Below the pieces are notes generated by a model. It did not search any database. It was given only the letters and a program-made list of their open reading frames with translations, and was not told where the DNA came from. The translations under genes and the position numbers were made by a program. A stretch of 64,000 bases of DNA, from positions 62,001 through 126,000 of the forward strand of contig CAKSAN010000006.1 in NCBI GenBank assembly GCA_934436435.1. The letters are read 5' to 3'. Positions 16,231 through 25,574 of the stretch are shown here, in pieces. Position 1 is the stretch's first letter, and each line of letters starts with the position of its first letter. Origin of the DNA: an uncultured Acetatifactor sp. GTDB lineage: Bacteria; Bacillota; Clostridia; Lachnospirales; Lachnospiraceae.

Positions 16231-16849
16231 TATTCTGGCAGCTTTTCTGGCTGCAGTGGGAGTATTTGCCTTCCTGCTGCAGACAGAGAAAAAAGTACTT
16301 GCGGAGTATGAGAAGGAGCAGGTATGTGTAGTGAGGATGCAGATCGCCAGAGGAGAGAAGATCACGGAAGAAAATGCAGGAAAGTATCTTGCAGTGGCGG
16401 AAATCGATAAGAGTATTGTGCCTGAGACGGCTCTGAAGGATGCGGAAGGTGCCGTCGGGAAAATAGCGGTTTACGAAGTGGAAGAGGGAACCGTACTGAC
16501 TGCCGGTATGCTGCGGGAAGAGGCGGAAATCACCGGGCAGATGACAGAACCTGTGATTGCAGGATTCCGTGCGGAGGATCTGTATCAGGTAGTAGGGGGC
16601 GTCCTGCGTGCGGGCGACAGGATCCACATATATTGTGTGGAGCAGGGAGAAATGGCGGATTCCGGGAAAATTTTATGGGAAAACGTGTGGGTACAACAGG
16701 TATTTGATCAGACAGGGACGGCAATCAGCGGAAGTGACAGTACCACGTCGGCACAAAGAATCAACATCTATCTGGATAAAGCGGATGTGAGTGGATTCTA
16801 CAGTGCTCTGGCGCAAGGGTCTCTACGGGCGGTTAAAGTCTGTGACTGA
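16178..16849 (+). CDS. cpaB: CpaB/RcpC-like pilus assembly protein with SAF domain
   Basis: 223 residues from ATG 16178, behind GGAGAGGAG. One N-terminal membrane anchor (about 15-35) is followed by an SAF domain (about 52-118: VVRMQIARGEKITEENAGKY and GTVLTAGMLREE). The C-terminal part (VGGVLRAGDRIHIYC) matches the RcpC region that in CpaB proteins reads as LRPGDRVDV. CpaB is a periplasmic or surface assembly factor of Flp pili. In a Gram-positive it probably acts at the membrane-wall interface. Confidence 0.8.
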   Translation: MKKQKMNQKWKNRIWTGSILAAFLAAVGVFAFLLQTEKKVLAEYEKEQVCVVRMQIARGEKITEENAGKYLAVAEIDKSIVPETALKDAEGAVGKIAVYEVEEGTVLTAGMLREEAEITGQMTEPVIAGFRAEDLYQVVGGVLRAGDRIHIYCVEQGEMADSGKILWENVWVQQVFDQTGTAISGSDSTTSAQRINIYLDKADVSGFYSALAQGSLRAVKVCD

Positions 16850-16863
16850 ACGGGAGGATACCT

Positions 16864-19800
16864 ATGATGAGGAAAAAATGCTGTCTTATAGGGGTAACCG
16901 CTTTGCTGATCCTGGGAATTGCGGGGATGTTTACGGGACGTGCGGAAGCTTCGGAAACGGCAGTGAAAAAAACGATCCATAACAGTCCATATGTATTGTT
17001 TAGCCCGGACGGACAGGCATTTACGACCTGCGCCGGAGACCGGAACTATAAATGGTATGAAGATAATGACAGTACCACGATAGATACGGGAATAAAGTCA
17101 TCTCTGCGGCCGCTGCAGACAGGGGAACATTATTATAACAGATATCGGCGTGGAGAGCTTGCTGTGGGGATGTGGAAAGTGGTGCACCGCCGGGGACACT
17201 GTATTCATAATTTGCCATGGGACCGGGAATGGCATGGTGTGCCTACCGGTGGAGAGGCGTGCATGCGTTATTATTACTCCGGCTGGAAAGCATTTTGTGC
17301 GGATTGTGGGGAGGCTTTGGAACAGGCAAATATCTATATGAGCAGAGAGGCCGCGGCATCCATAGAGTATTTGGATCTGGGAAGTGATGAAAGGCCAATG
17401 GGATATTACTATCGCTGCCCCTTTTGCAGGCATATGGAACAGGGCATTACATTTCTGGCACATCGGTGTAAAGGCATCTCCCAGAACCAGTACAAGGTGA
17501 TCTATGATCCCAATGCCGATGAATATGCCGGATATATGAGCGAAAGCAGCCATATGTATAACAATGCAGCGGAATATGAGGGAGAAACGGTGATTCCGGT
17601 GACCCATCTGACAGAAAACAATTATACGCGGACAGGGTATCGGTTTACCGGCTGGAATACCAGACCGGACGGATCCGGGGATCATTATGCGGACCGGGCA
17701 GAGATCTGTAATCTGTCGGCTGCGGACTGGCGGAAAGCAAATCGTGAGACCTGGACTGCCGGAGACAATGGAAGAGTGACATTGTATGCCCAGTGGAGCA
17801 AAACAGAAAGCACACTTGTGATTGATGCAAATGGAGGAACCTATGACGGAATTGCGATATCGTCCATAACGAGCCCTTATGGGGAAAAATATGTTTTGCG
17901 TGGAGAGCTTGTTCAGCCGCCGGAGGGACACCGGGTATTTTTTGAGACCAATGGTGGCTCAGGGGTGGATCTGTTAGTGGGAACGATGCATCTTGTAGAG
18001 TGGATGAAGGAGATCCCTTTTCACGGACAGTTTGATGAGAACATCTATCTGTTCAGTGATCCGAACGGAACAACAGATACACTGAAAGCATTCTATCAGG
18101 CGGATCCGGTGATACTGCCAAAGGTTGACAGGAAAGGCTGGTCTTTTGGGGGCTGGTATTATGATCCGGAATTTTCCGTGCCTGCCGGAGGAGCGGGGGA
18201 CCAGATCATACCGTCACAGGATATAACTCTGTATGCACAATGGACAGATTTAAGGCTGCAGGCGCTGGACAATTATAATGCGAATGGCGGGAAGGGCGCC
18301 GTAGATCTGTCCTGGACCCAGTCTGATCAGAAAGACAAGACCTACATACTGTATCAAAAAAGGGAGCGGGGGGCCTGGCTTCGGGTAAACACTGCGGAGG
18401 ACATCGGCAGTACCACGGTGATAGATACGGCTTATGTCTGTGAAGAAGCTGAAAAGCAATATACAGTACCCTATACGGGGCTCTATACCATAAAGGCCAT
18501 GGGAGCACAGGGAAAAAGTTACGGCTCCTATCCGGGGGGATACGGGGGAAGTGTATCGGGGACGTTCTGGCTGCAAAAAGGAGAATGTCTGACGTACAGG
18601 ATAGGAGGACAAAATGGCTATTCCGGTGGAGGAAATGCATCGGATTATGGAAATGGAGGAGGAATGACCTCTGTAATATCGGATCGGAAGGGACTCCTGC
18701 TGATTGCCGGAGGTGGAGGCGGAGCATCCCCGGTCGGTGCAGGCGGAGCCGGGGGAAGTATGGAAAGTGTGATCCGGAGCAGACAGACCGGTGAGGACGG
18801 CATGGCCGGTGGCGGAGCGGGATATTTCGGAGGAACCGCCGGGGAAAAAATAGTGCATCATCACACGAATACCTGTTATAGGGACACTTCCTATACTCCG
18901 GGACTTGGCAACTGGGAATATTATATACGAGGAAAAAACTGTTATGCCGATGAGATAAGATATTCTTCGCAATACTATGGACATACAACAAACGATGACG
19001 GTGATCCCTGCATAATGGTCCGGGCAGGCTGGGCCAGAAACGGATATTCTCCCTATGATCAGAGATGGAATGTGTCCGGATATCAGGGGATTCCCACGAA
19101 CGGGAACACTACTCTTAATCTGTCGTATTTCTGCGAAGGCTGGGGAAGCGTCGGAGAAAACATATGCGATCTGGATTATTTTCCGGAATCCCGGGAACCC
19201 TCCAGTTTTGTGGTTCTGGATCAAAACGGAACAAGAATTGCAGCCGGTAATTTTAGCGAGTATCCTTATACCGGATATTATAAATGGAACAACATCGACA
19301 GAGTTGGCTCCAGTGAGTTTCATCAGACATTATATATAGCCTTGCCTGAGGGAACGACACATGTATTTGTTCATTTGCAGTTCCATTTGCAGGGGAGCGT
19401 CTGGGTTACTGCGGGAATTAACGGATTGAGTTTCAGCGGTGGAAGAACCCTGATCTGCGGATATGAGGAAGGACAGGTGCTGTCTTCCAGACCGGCATAC
19501 GGCGGAAGCAATTACGTCAATACAGAATATGCGAAAATGTATGAATCCCGGAACGGGGTACGAAGCGGTGACGGAATTCTTATGCTACAGGCAAAAAACA
19601 TAGGTTATCAGGACAGCCTCGAACTGGACGGAGTTACGGCAACAGATCATGCGGCTCCCGATAAAATTTCGGAAGAAGTGACGCGGGAAGCTTTGGATGA
19701 TATGACGGTAAGAATCACGTGGACGGAACCGAAAGACAACGGTACGACTTATTACCACAGGCTGGAGTCCTACCTGACCGGAAGTACAGTCGTGTTATGC

Positions 19801-21201
19801 GATTCCAATATCACCAAAAATACATTAGTGAGTGGGGTGAAGGGATACTACTATCTGGTGGATCAGGAGAAAGCTACGGTGGTAACAGACCGTGCAAATT
19901 ATATAAAAGCTCCTTCGGCAGATATAAAAACCATGGCGGCAGTACAGTATCTGCATATTGCCGCGGTAGACACGGCCGGAAATGTGGGTGTGACTACCCA
20001 TATCCCCATAGATGAGACAGAAGTGCCGTGGAAAATTTATACCAGACAGTTAGTCATTGACGAAAACGCAGATAATGTATATCTCACAGCAGAAAAAAGC
20101 TGGTATGTACGGGCAGATGGGAAGACTCCGTTCACACTGACAAATGAAGCCTGTATGGAAGGTGTGCCGAGTTCCCGGTATCAGCTGAGTGAGACGATTT
20201 ATGAAACGATATTGAGTGACGGAAGCGTAGCAAGAAGCAGGATACGGACACCGCTTTCAGAGGTGGCAGACGGACCGTTGCGCACGGATGCCTCGAAATT
20301 GACCTATGCGACGGAAGGAACGGTTGTATTGCAACAGTTTCCTTATTCCTATACTGTACGATCTGAACAAAATCGGAAACTTGTCGGTGTGCAAAAATTT
20401 GTGATCGGCGGGGAACTGTCCGGGCAGAGGATACAGGTAATTCCGGCAGCGGGAGTAAATCCGGGAACGGATAAGGCGGTATATTCGGATCATGCGCAGG
20501 ATGAGCACAATAAGATTACGCTGATTGCTGACGGAGAGGCACCGGTGATCCGCGGTATGGAGATTCTGGAGAATCGGGATCTGATCGATCGCAGAGAGGG
20601 AGACATTACGATCCGGGCAACTGCGGAGGATCTGGGCAGCGGACTAAGGAAATTCTATCTTGTGATTGACAATAAAGACAATGATATTTCCAGAACTTAT
20701 ACACCGGAAGCGGACAGCTGCATTACCATCACGATTACAAAGGATGATCCGATCTTTAGCGGTGATTTTACAGTGTTGGGATATGCGGTGGACAATGTGG
20801 GGAATGAATGCAGCAATACATACGGAACTACGGAATTTGCTCTGGAAAGCAACATAGAACGTGTACTGGAACCGAAGGAACCGGTGTTTAAATGCGGAGA
20901 AAGCGGAGTGCTTACGTTTACCACCTGGGGATATGCCGACCGGGTAGAAGTTATTTTCCCGGAGGCCATGACCGCTCTGGATCCCACATTAAACAGAATT
21001 TACGATTATACGGAGACTCCCGGGTACAGAATCACGGAACAGTTGCCCTTTATGGTGCCGTTGTATACACCGGAGAATCAGAAAATGGAGATCACGGTGC
21101 GGGCCTATAAAGGAGACAGGAAACTGGAAGATCATCCGACGATCAGCGTGATCGGTGTATCGGGGACGGTGCTGGATGAATTACGCACCCGGCTAAGGTA
21201 G
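16864..21201 (+). CDS. Giant secreted repeat protein within the Tad operon, possible pilus adhesin
   Basis: 1445 residues. A signal peptide (MRKKC, then LIGVTALLILGIAGMF) ends near RAEA-S. Two Listeria-Bacteroides (InlB B) repeats lie at about 250-318 (TGYRFTGWNTRPDGSG to LYAQW) and 420-462 (KGWSFGGWYYDP to LYAQW). A glycine-rich region (about 540-660, YPGGYGGSVSG and GGGGGASPVGAGGAGG) follows. Several Ig-like or fibronectin-like beta modules then run to the end (RITWTEPKDNGTTYYHRLES). The N-terminal part has paired cysteines CADCGEALEQ and CPFCRHM that could bind metal or form disulfides. There is no LPXTG motif and no C-terminal membrane anchor. Its place between cpaB and the prepilin peptidase suggests it works with the pilus, as an adhesin or tip protein; that role is inferred. 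Confidence 0.7.
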   Translation: MMRKKCCLIGVTALLILGIAGMFTGRAEASETAVKKTIHNSPYVLFSPDGQAFTTCAGDRNYKWYEDNDSTTIDTGIKSSLRPLQTGEHYYNRYRRGELAVGMWKVVHRRGHCIHNLPWDREWHGVPTGGEACMRYYYSGWKAFCADCGEALEQANIYMSREAAASIEYLDLGSDERPMGYYYRCPFCRHMEQGITFLAHRCKGISQNQYKVIYDPNADEYAGYMSESSHMYNNAAEYEGETVIPVTHLTENNYTRTGYRFTGWNTRPDGSGDHYADRAEICNLSAADWRKANRETWTAGDNGRVTLYAQWSKTESTLVIDANGGTYDGIAISSITSPYGEKYVLRGELVQPPEGHRVFFETNGGSGVDLLVGTMHLVEWMKEIPFHGQFDENIYLFSDPNGTTDTLKAFYQADPVILPKVDRKGWSFGGWYYDPEFSVPAGGAGDQIIPSQDITLYAQWTDLRLQALDNYNANGGKGAVDLSWTQSDQKDKTYILYQKRERGAWLRVNTAEDIGSTTVIDTAYVCEEAEKQYTVPYTGLYTIKAMGAQGKSYGSYPGGYGGSVSGTFWLQKGECLTYRIGGQNGYSGGGNASDYGNGGGMTSVISDRKGLLLIAGGGGGASPVGAGGAGGSMESVIRSRQTGEDGMAGGGAGYFGGTAGEKIVHHHTNTCYRDTSYTPGLGNWEYYIRGKNCYADEIRYSSQYYGHTTNDDGDPCIMVRAGWARNGYSPYDQRWNVSGYQGIPTNGNTTLNLSYFCEGWGSVGENICDLDYFPESREPSSFVVLDQNGTRIAAGNFSEYPYTGYYKWNNIDRVGSSEFHQTLYIALPEGTTHVFVHLQFHLQGSVWVTAGINGLSFSGGRTLICGYEEGQVLSSRPAYGGSNYVNTEYAKMYESRNGVRSGDGILMLQAKNIGYQDSLELDGVTATDHAAPDKISEEVTREALDDMTVRITWTEPKDNGTTYYHRLESYLTGSTVVLCDSNITKNTLVSGVKGYYYLVDQEKATVVTDRANYIKAPSADIKTMAAVQYLHIAAVDTAGNVGVTTHIPIDETEVPWKIYTRQLVIDENADNVYLTAEKSWYVRADGKTPFTLTNEACMEGVPSSRYQLSETIYETILSDGSVARSRIRTPLSEVADGPLRTDASKLTYATEGTVVLQQFPYSYTVRSEQNRKLVGVQKFVIGGELSGQRIQVIPAAGVNPGTDKAVYSDHAQDEHNKITLIADGEAPVIRGMEILENRDLIDRREGDITIRATAEDLGSGLRKFYLVIDNKDNDISRTYTPEADSCITITITKDDPIFSGDFTVLGYAVDNVGNECSNTYGTTEFALESNIERVLEPKEPVFKCGESGVLTFTTWGYADRVEVIFPEAMTALDPTLNRIYDYTETPGYRITEQLPFMVPLYTPENQKMEITVRAYKGDRKLEDHPTISVIGVSGTVLDELRTRLR

Positions 21202-21217
21202 GGAGGATGAGGATTCT

Positions 21218-21961
21218 ATGGTACTGGTCGGAACGTTATGGGGGATTTTCACAGGAGCCGTGATCTACGGCAGCATGACCTGGTTATTGCATCTGGCGGA
21301 TTCTGAGAAGACAGCGCCCGGCATAAAGAGTAAGAGAAACCTCCCGGTGGGGCTTGCCCTGGGAAATGCCGTTGTTGTGACCGCTGTATGTGAACTGGAG
21401 AGAAAACTGGGAGCTTTTGCGGGAGAATATCTATCCTTCCGTATGGGGGCAGAGGGAATCCTGTTAAGCCTTCTGGCCGGAGGGCTGCTGGCGGCGGCCT
21501 GCATGGATGCAGAGAACTGCTATGTGTATAATTATGTATGGTGGTGGTGCCTGCTGTGGACAGGGATATTGTCAGTATTTCCTGCGGGAGGACAGTATAC
21601 GGACGGCGGTCTGTGGAGGAGCACAGACGGGATCTGTATCCGGCAGGCGGCAGCAGTACTGGTGTTTATAGCTCTGCAACAGTGCCTGTTTGCCCGGATG
21701 TACGGGAGAGCCGACAGCCATGCATTCTCTGTATGTGCCCTGATCAGCTGTCGGTGGAGGGCCGGAATGCTGTGGTTCCTGATCCATATGCTGTCGGCGG
21801 TGGCATTATTGGCCGTCATACAACTGTGGAAGGGAAATGTGACCCGCGGCGGAAAGCTGCGTACGCCGAAGCCGTTTATTCCTTATATTATTATAACCTT
21901 CTGGGGGGAAATACTGTGGACGCTCTGCCTGCGGGGCGGGCTGACGCATATTTATGCATAA
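21218..21961 (+). CDS. Prepilin peptidase, A24/TadV-CpaA type
   Basis: 247 residues with about six to seven membrane segments. Candidate catalytic aspartates: ACMDAENCYVYNYV (the D-x5-6-N motif after a hydrophobic segment) and YGRADSHAFSVCAL (a G-x-x-D motif in place of GxGD). The C-terminal PKPFIPYIIITFWGE matches the conserved end of the family. It would remove leader peptides from the Flp and TadE-like proteins. Last gene of the Tad operon, 16 bp after the adhesin. It might also serve the pseudopilins at 50-51.5 kb, whose cluster has no peptidase. Confidence 0.78.
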   Translation: MVLVGTLWGIFTGAVIYGSMTWLLHLADSEKTAPGIKSKRNLPVGLALGNAVVVTAVCELERKLGAFAGEYLSFRMGAEGILLSLLAGGLLAAACMDAENCYVYNYVWWWCLLWTGILSVFPAGGQYTDGGLWRSTDGICIRQAAAVLVFIALQQCLFARMYGRADSHAFSVCALISCRWRAGMLWFLIHMLSAVALLAVIQLWKGNVTRGGKLRTPKPFIPYIIITFWGEILWTLCLRGGLTHIYA

Positions 21962-21965
21962 ACAG

Positions 21966-21994
21966 TTGCGTATTTCCCCGAAAGGTGCTATAGT
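21966..21994 (+). promoter_or_regulatory. Sigma-A promoter of the amino-acid transporter
   Basis: TTGCGT (21966-21971), 17 bp, TATAGT (21989-21994), 55 bp before the binding-protein start. Confidence 0.65.
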
Positions 21995-22049
21995 AATCAA
22001 AGTTTAAGGACGGCTGTCGTCCCTGAAAAACAGACAGGAGGATAATATT

Positions 22050-22889
22050 ATGAAAAAAGCAATCGCAATGTTACTTGCAACCGTAATGTGTACAGCAATG
22101 CTGACCGGCTGCGGTTCTGATTCCGCAGCAAACGAGAGTTCTCAGGCTTCTGAGAGCAGTGTGGCAGAGACTGCCGCAGCAACCACCGAAGCAGCAGCCA
22201 CCGAGGCAGCTGATAAGACAGAGGGTGGCGTATTGGTATTCGGTACCAACGCAGAGTTCCCTCCCTTTGAGTATGTAGGAGATGACGGAGAACCCGACGG
22301 ATTCGACGTAGCTCTGATCAAGGCAGTAGGCGAGAAGCTGGGCAAGGAAGTCCAGGTGGAGAATATGGAGTTCGATTCTCTGGTAAGTTCTATCGGCAAC
22401 AGAATCGACGGTGCTATCGCAGGTATGACCGTTACCGAAGAGCGTAAGGCAGAGGTGGATTTCTCCGATCCTTATTACGAGGCCGTACAGTATGTGATCG
22501 TAACAGCGGATTCCCAGATTGCAACCGCTGATGATCTGAAGAACAAGACCATCGGTTGTCAGCTGGGTACTACCGGTATGTTCCTGGCAGAGGATATTGA
22601 AGGTGTTACCGCACAGACCTACAACAGAGCCGTAGACGCTGTAAACGATCTGGTAAACGGCAGAGTAGATGCAGTGATCATCGACAAGAACCCCGCAGAG
22701 GTATTCAATACCAAGTTCGAGGGCAAGGTCAAGATCATGGACGGTGCAAACTTCGGTTTTGAGACTGAGGAATATGCGATCGCACTTCCCAAGGGAAGCG
22801 ATCTGGTGGGCCAGGTAAATCAGGCACTGGCAGACCTCAAGGCAGACGGTACCTTTGATGCCCTGGTAGCCCAGTACATCGGGGAATAG
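22050..22889 (+). CDS. Polar amino-acid ABC transporter, substrate-binding lipoprotein
   Basis: 279 residues. A lipoprotein signal ends at LTGC (Cys21), then a Ser/Ala/Thr/Glu-rich linker. The SBP family 3 domain runs from about 55: GVLVFGTNAEFPPFEYVGDD, FDVALIKAVGEKLG, then IAGMTVTEERKAEVDFSDPY. This is the extracytoplasmic binding protein for amino acids such as cystine, glutamine or arginine; the exact ligand cannot be told. It has its own promoter and a terminator after it, so it can be made in excess over the permease and ATPase that follow. Confidence 0.92.
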   Translation: MKKAIAMLLATVMCTAMLTGCGSDSAANESSQASESSVAETAAATTEAAATEAADKTEGGVLVFGTNAEFPPFEYVGDDGEPDGFDVALIKAVGEKLGKEVQVENMEFDSLVSSIGNRIDGAIAGMTVTEERKAEVDFSDPYYEAVQYVIVTADSQIATADDLKNKTIGCQLGTTGMFLAEDIEGVTAQTYNRAVDAVNDLVNGRVDAVIIDKNPAEVFNTKFEGKVKIMDGANFGFETEEYAIALPKGSDLVGQVNQALADLKADGTFDALVAQYIGE

Positions 22890-22930
22890 TACAGACGAAA
22901 CTGCTGCAATATTTATACAAAATATACATG

Positions 22931-22968
22931 AAAAAGAAGAGAATGACTTGTGCCATTCTCTTCTTTTT
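22931..22968 (+). terminator. Intrinsic terminator after the binding protein
   Basis: A 15-bp stem (AAAAAGAAGAGAATG with CATTCTCTTCTTTTT) around an 8-base loop, ending in T-rich sequence; partial read-through would supply the permease genes. The A/T ends make it work in both directions. Confidence 0.75.
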
Positions 22969-23046
22969 GCTATATTAAGGTAGGCAATATATACTGTTTG
23001 ACCAATCGTACCCTTATACATTCACAAGAAAGGCATAGGAAATAAC

Positions 23047-23736
23047 ATGCAAAATATCTGGCAACATATTTATGCAGCCTTCATCGAAGCGGACAGATGG
23101 AAGCTTTACCTGAAAGGACTGGGAGTAACCTTAGAGGTTTCTTTTTATGCGGCACTGCTTGGTATCCTGATCGGAACCATAGCGGCATTTTTGAAATTAT
23201 CCACGAGGAAGAACGGATCCCAGACTATAGCGTCCCGAATTGCGAGCGCTTATATTGATATTATCCGCGGAACCCCTACCACGGTACAGCTGTTGATCAT
23301 GTGGTCCGGTATTCTGGCTACCTGCAAGAACAGCGTGCTGATCGCCAGCCTGACGTTCGGCATCAACTCCGGAGCTTATGTGGCGGAGATCGTCAGAGCC
23401 GGTATTCTGGCAGTGGACAAGGGACAGATGGAAGCGGGCAGATCTCTGGGACTGAACAAATTCCAGACCATGCGCTACATTGTGATTCCCCAGGCCTTCA
23501 AGAGCATTCTGCCGCCGCTGGGCAATGAATTCATCGTTCTGATCAAGGAGACCTCTATTGTAGGTTATGTGGGAATGAGCGACCTTACCCGTGTGGCCAA
23601 CCAGATGACCTCCAAGCTGTTTGATGTATTTACACCGTTACTGGGTATTGCATTCATCTATTTTGTACTGACCAAGGTACTGTCCATTCTGCTTGCAAAA
23701 CTGGAAAGGAGACTGCGTAAGAGTGATAATCGTTAA
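23047..23736 (+). CDS. Polar amino-acid ABC transporter, permease
   Basis: 229 residues, HisMQ/GlnP family with about five membrane segments. The EAA loop is visible as [20 protein letters not shown], and the N-terminal family motif as [20 protein letters not shown]. It forms the membrane channel with the ATPase encoded by the overlapping next gene. The ribosome binding site is AAGAAAGG. About 157 bp separate it from the binding protein, with a terminator between. Confidence 0.92.
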   Translation: MQNIWQHIYAAFIEADRWKLYLKGLGVTLEVSFYAALLGILIGTIAAFLKLSTRKNGSQTIASRIASAYIDIIRGTPTTVQLLIMWSGILATCKNSVLIASLTFGINSGAYVAEIVRAGILAVDKGQMEAGRSLGLNKFQTMRYIVIPQAFKSILPPLGNEFIVLIKETSIVGYVGMSDLTRVANQMTSKLFDVFTPLLGIAFIYFVLTKVLSILLAKLERRLRKSDNR

Positions 23737-24445
23737 AGATCTGCATAAAAGCTTTGAAGATAATCAGGTATTAAAAGGAGTGAACTATCACATTCACCCC
23801 GGTGAGAAGATCGTAGTGGTAGGACCTTCCGGCTCCGGTAAAAGTACATTTTTGCGTTGCCTGAACCTCTTGGAGAGACCCACCAGCGGTGAGATCTGGT
23901 TCGACGGACAGAAGATCACGGATCCCAAGATCGACATCAACAAGGTCCGTCAGCATATGGGCATGGTGTTCCAGCATTTTAACCTGTTCAATAATCTGAC
24001 GATTATGAATAATATTACCCTGGCTCCGGTGAAATTAAAACTGATGAGCGAGGAAGAGGCAAAAGAGAACGCCCTGAAGCTGTTAAAGAGAGTAGGGCTG
24101 GAGGAAAAGGCAGATGCCTATCCTGCGTCCTTAAGCGGCGGACAGAAGCAGAGGATCGCCATTGTCAGATCCCTGGCAATGAATCCCAAAGTCATGCTGT
24201 TTGATGAGCCCACCTCCGCACTGGATCCGGAGATGGTAGGAGAAGTACTGGAAGTTATGAAGGAGCTGGCAGAAAGCGGTATGACCATGGTGGTTGTTAC
24301 CCATGAGATGGGATTTGCCAGAGAAGTGGGTACGAAGGTACTCTTTATGGACGGCGGTAATATCGTGGAGGAGAATACTCCGCAGGAATTTTTCTCCAAT
24401 CCCCAGAGCCCCAGATTACAGGAGTTCTTATCCAAAGTGCTGTAG
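23723..24445 (+). CDS. Polar amino-acid ABC transporter, ATP-binding protein
   Basis: 240 residues from GTG 23723 ([11 protein letters not shown]), overlapping the permease by 14 bp; GGAG lies 11 bp upstream. Walker A is [15 protein letters not shown], the Q-loop is in [10 protein letters not shown], the signature [15 protein letters not shown], Walker [13 protein letters not shown] and the H-loop VVTHEM. This is the GlnQ/ArtP-type ATPase that dimerises to energise uptake. All motifs are intact. Confidence 0.93.
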   Translation: MIIVKDLHKSFEDNQVLKGVNYHIHPGEKIVVVGPSGSGKSTFLRCLNLLERPTSGEIWFDGQKITDPKIDINKVRQHMGMVFQHFNLFNNLTIMNNITLAPVKLKLMSEEEAKENALKLLKRVGLEEKADAYPASLSGGQKQRIAIVRSLAMNPKVMLFDEPTSALDPEMVGEVLEVMKELAESGMTMVVVTHEMGFAREVGTKVLFMDGGNIVEENTPQEFFSNPQSPRLQEFLSKVL

Positions 24446-24485
24446 GAGCAGGAGGCCGCGCGGAAGGCGGGAACGGAGATTCGGA

Positions 24486-25511
24486 ATGATTACGATATCT
24501 TTGTGCATGATTGTAAAAAATGAAGAACGGATCCTGGCCAGATGCTTAGACAGTGTAAAGGATCTGGTGGATGAGATCGTTATTGTGGATACGGGATCTA
24601 CGGATGCCACGAAGCGGATCGCAGCCGGATATACCGATCATATATACGATTTTAAGTGGGTCGATGATTTCAGTGCGGCGAGAAATTTTGCCTTTTCCAA
24701 GGCAACGAAGGAATACATTTATTCCGCGGATGCGGATGAAGTACTTTCGGAAGAGAACAGGCAGAGGTTCCGCCTGTTAAAGGAGACACTGCTCCCGGAG
24801 ATCGAGATCGTCCAGATGAAATACGGCAATCAGCTGCAGAACGGCACTGTGTACAATTTCGATGAGGAATACCGGCCGAAGCTGTTCCGCAGACTGCGGA
24901 GCTTTGTGTGGGAGGAACCGATCCATGAGACGGTACGGCTGGAACCGGTCATCTATGACAGCAACATTGTCATTACCCATCTGCCGGAGCAGAACCATGC
25001 GGGAAGGGATCTGGCGAATTTCCGCAGGCAGACCGCACAGGGAAGACAGCTTTCCAGAAGACTGTACGGAATGTATGCCAGAGAATTGTTCCTGGTGGGA
25101 GAGGCACAGGATTTTCTGGAAGCGGAGGACTATTTCCGGGCGGAGGTCTCTTCCCCGGACAGAAATCCGGATGAGATCACGGAGGGATGCTGTGTGGTGG
25201 CCAGAGCAGCCAGACTGCGGGGAGACACCGTGACGTTTTTTAAGTATACCTCCAAGGTGATCGCGGGGGAAGGTTGTTCGGAGATCTGCTGTGAACTGGG
25301 ACATTTCTATGAGGAAACATCAGATCCGGAGGAAGCGGCCGTCTGGTATTACAATGCGGCCTACGAGACACAGCCGGTGCTGGCGCTTCGAAGCACCGAA
25401 GAAGAACCGCTGGAAGGACTGATCCGGTGTTATGAACAGTTGGGACTTCCGGAGCAGGCAGAAAGCTATGCGGAAGAGTTAAAACAGCGACAAAATGGGA
25501 AAAACAGATAA
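24486..25511 (+). CDS. Family 2 glycosyltransferase with TPR-like C-terminus (SunS-type)
   Basis: 341 residues from ATG 24486, behind GGAACGGAG. The N-terminal GT2 fold starts ISLCMIVKNEERILARCLDS, then EIVIVDTGSTDATK, and the metal motif SADADEV (about 80-86). After about residue 210 the protein turns into helical TPR-like repeats (AEDYFRAEV, AAVWYYNAAYETQP). Such enzymes add sugars to proteins, peptides or glycans in the cytoplasm; the acceptor is unknown. It is 40 bp after the ABC ATPase, perhaps by read-through, and 63 bp before hisC. Confidence 0.82.
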   Translation: MITISLCMIVKNEERILARCLDSVKDLVDEIVIVDTGSTDATKRIAAGYTDHIYDFKWVDDFSAARNFAFSKATKEYIYSADADEVLSEENRQRFRLLKETLLPEIEIVQMKYGNQLQNGTVYNFDEEYRPKLFRRLRSFVWEEPIHETVRLEPVIYDSNIVITHLPEQNHAGRDLANFRRQTAQGRQLSRRLYGMYARELFLVGEAQDFLEAEDYFRAEVSSPDRNPDEITEGCCVVARAARLRGDTVTFFKYTSKVIAGEGCSEICCELGHFYEETSDPEEAAVWYYNAAYETQPVLALRSTEEEPLEGLIRCYEQLGLPEQAESYAEELKQRQNGKNR

Positions 25512-25574
25512 ATGCCCGGCACACTGGGCAAAACAGTAATAAAAAGTGTGCGGAATGAGGAGTAAACAAAAATT

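Noticed and set aside
17098..19323. Long minus-strand frames of 277, 261 and 357 codons
   Set aside because: They lie opposite the 1445-residue secreted protein, have no ribosome binding sites and look like reverse translations of its codons.
22071..23021. 316-codon minus-strand frame
   Set aside because: Antisense to the amino-acid-binding lipoprotein; low-complexity Cys/Gly composition and no start signal.
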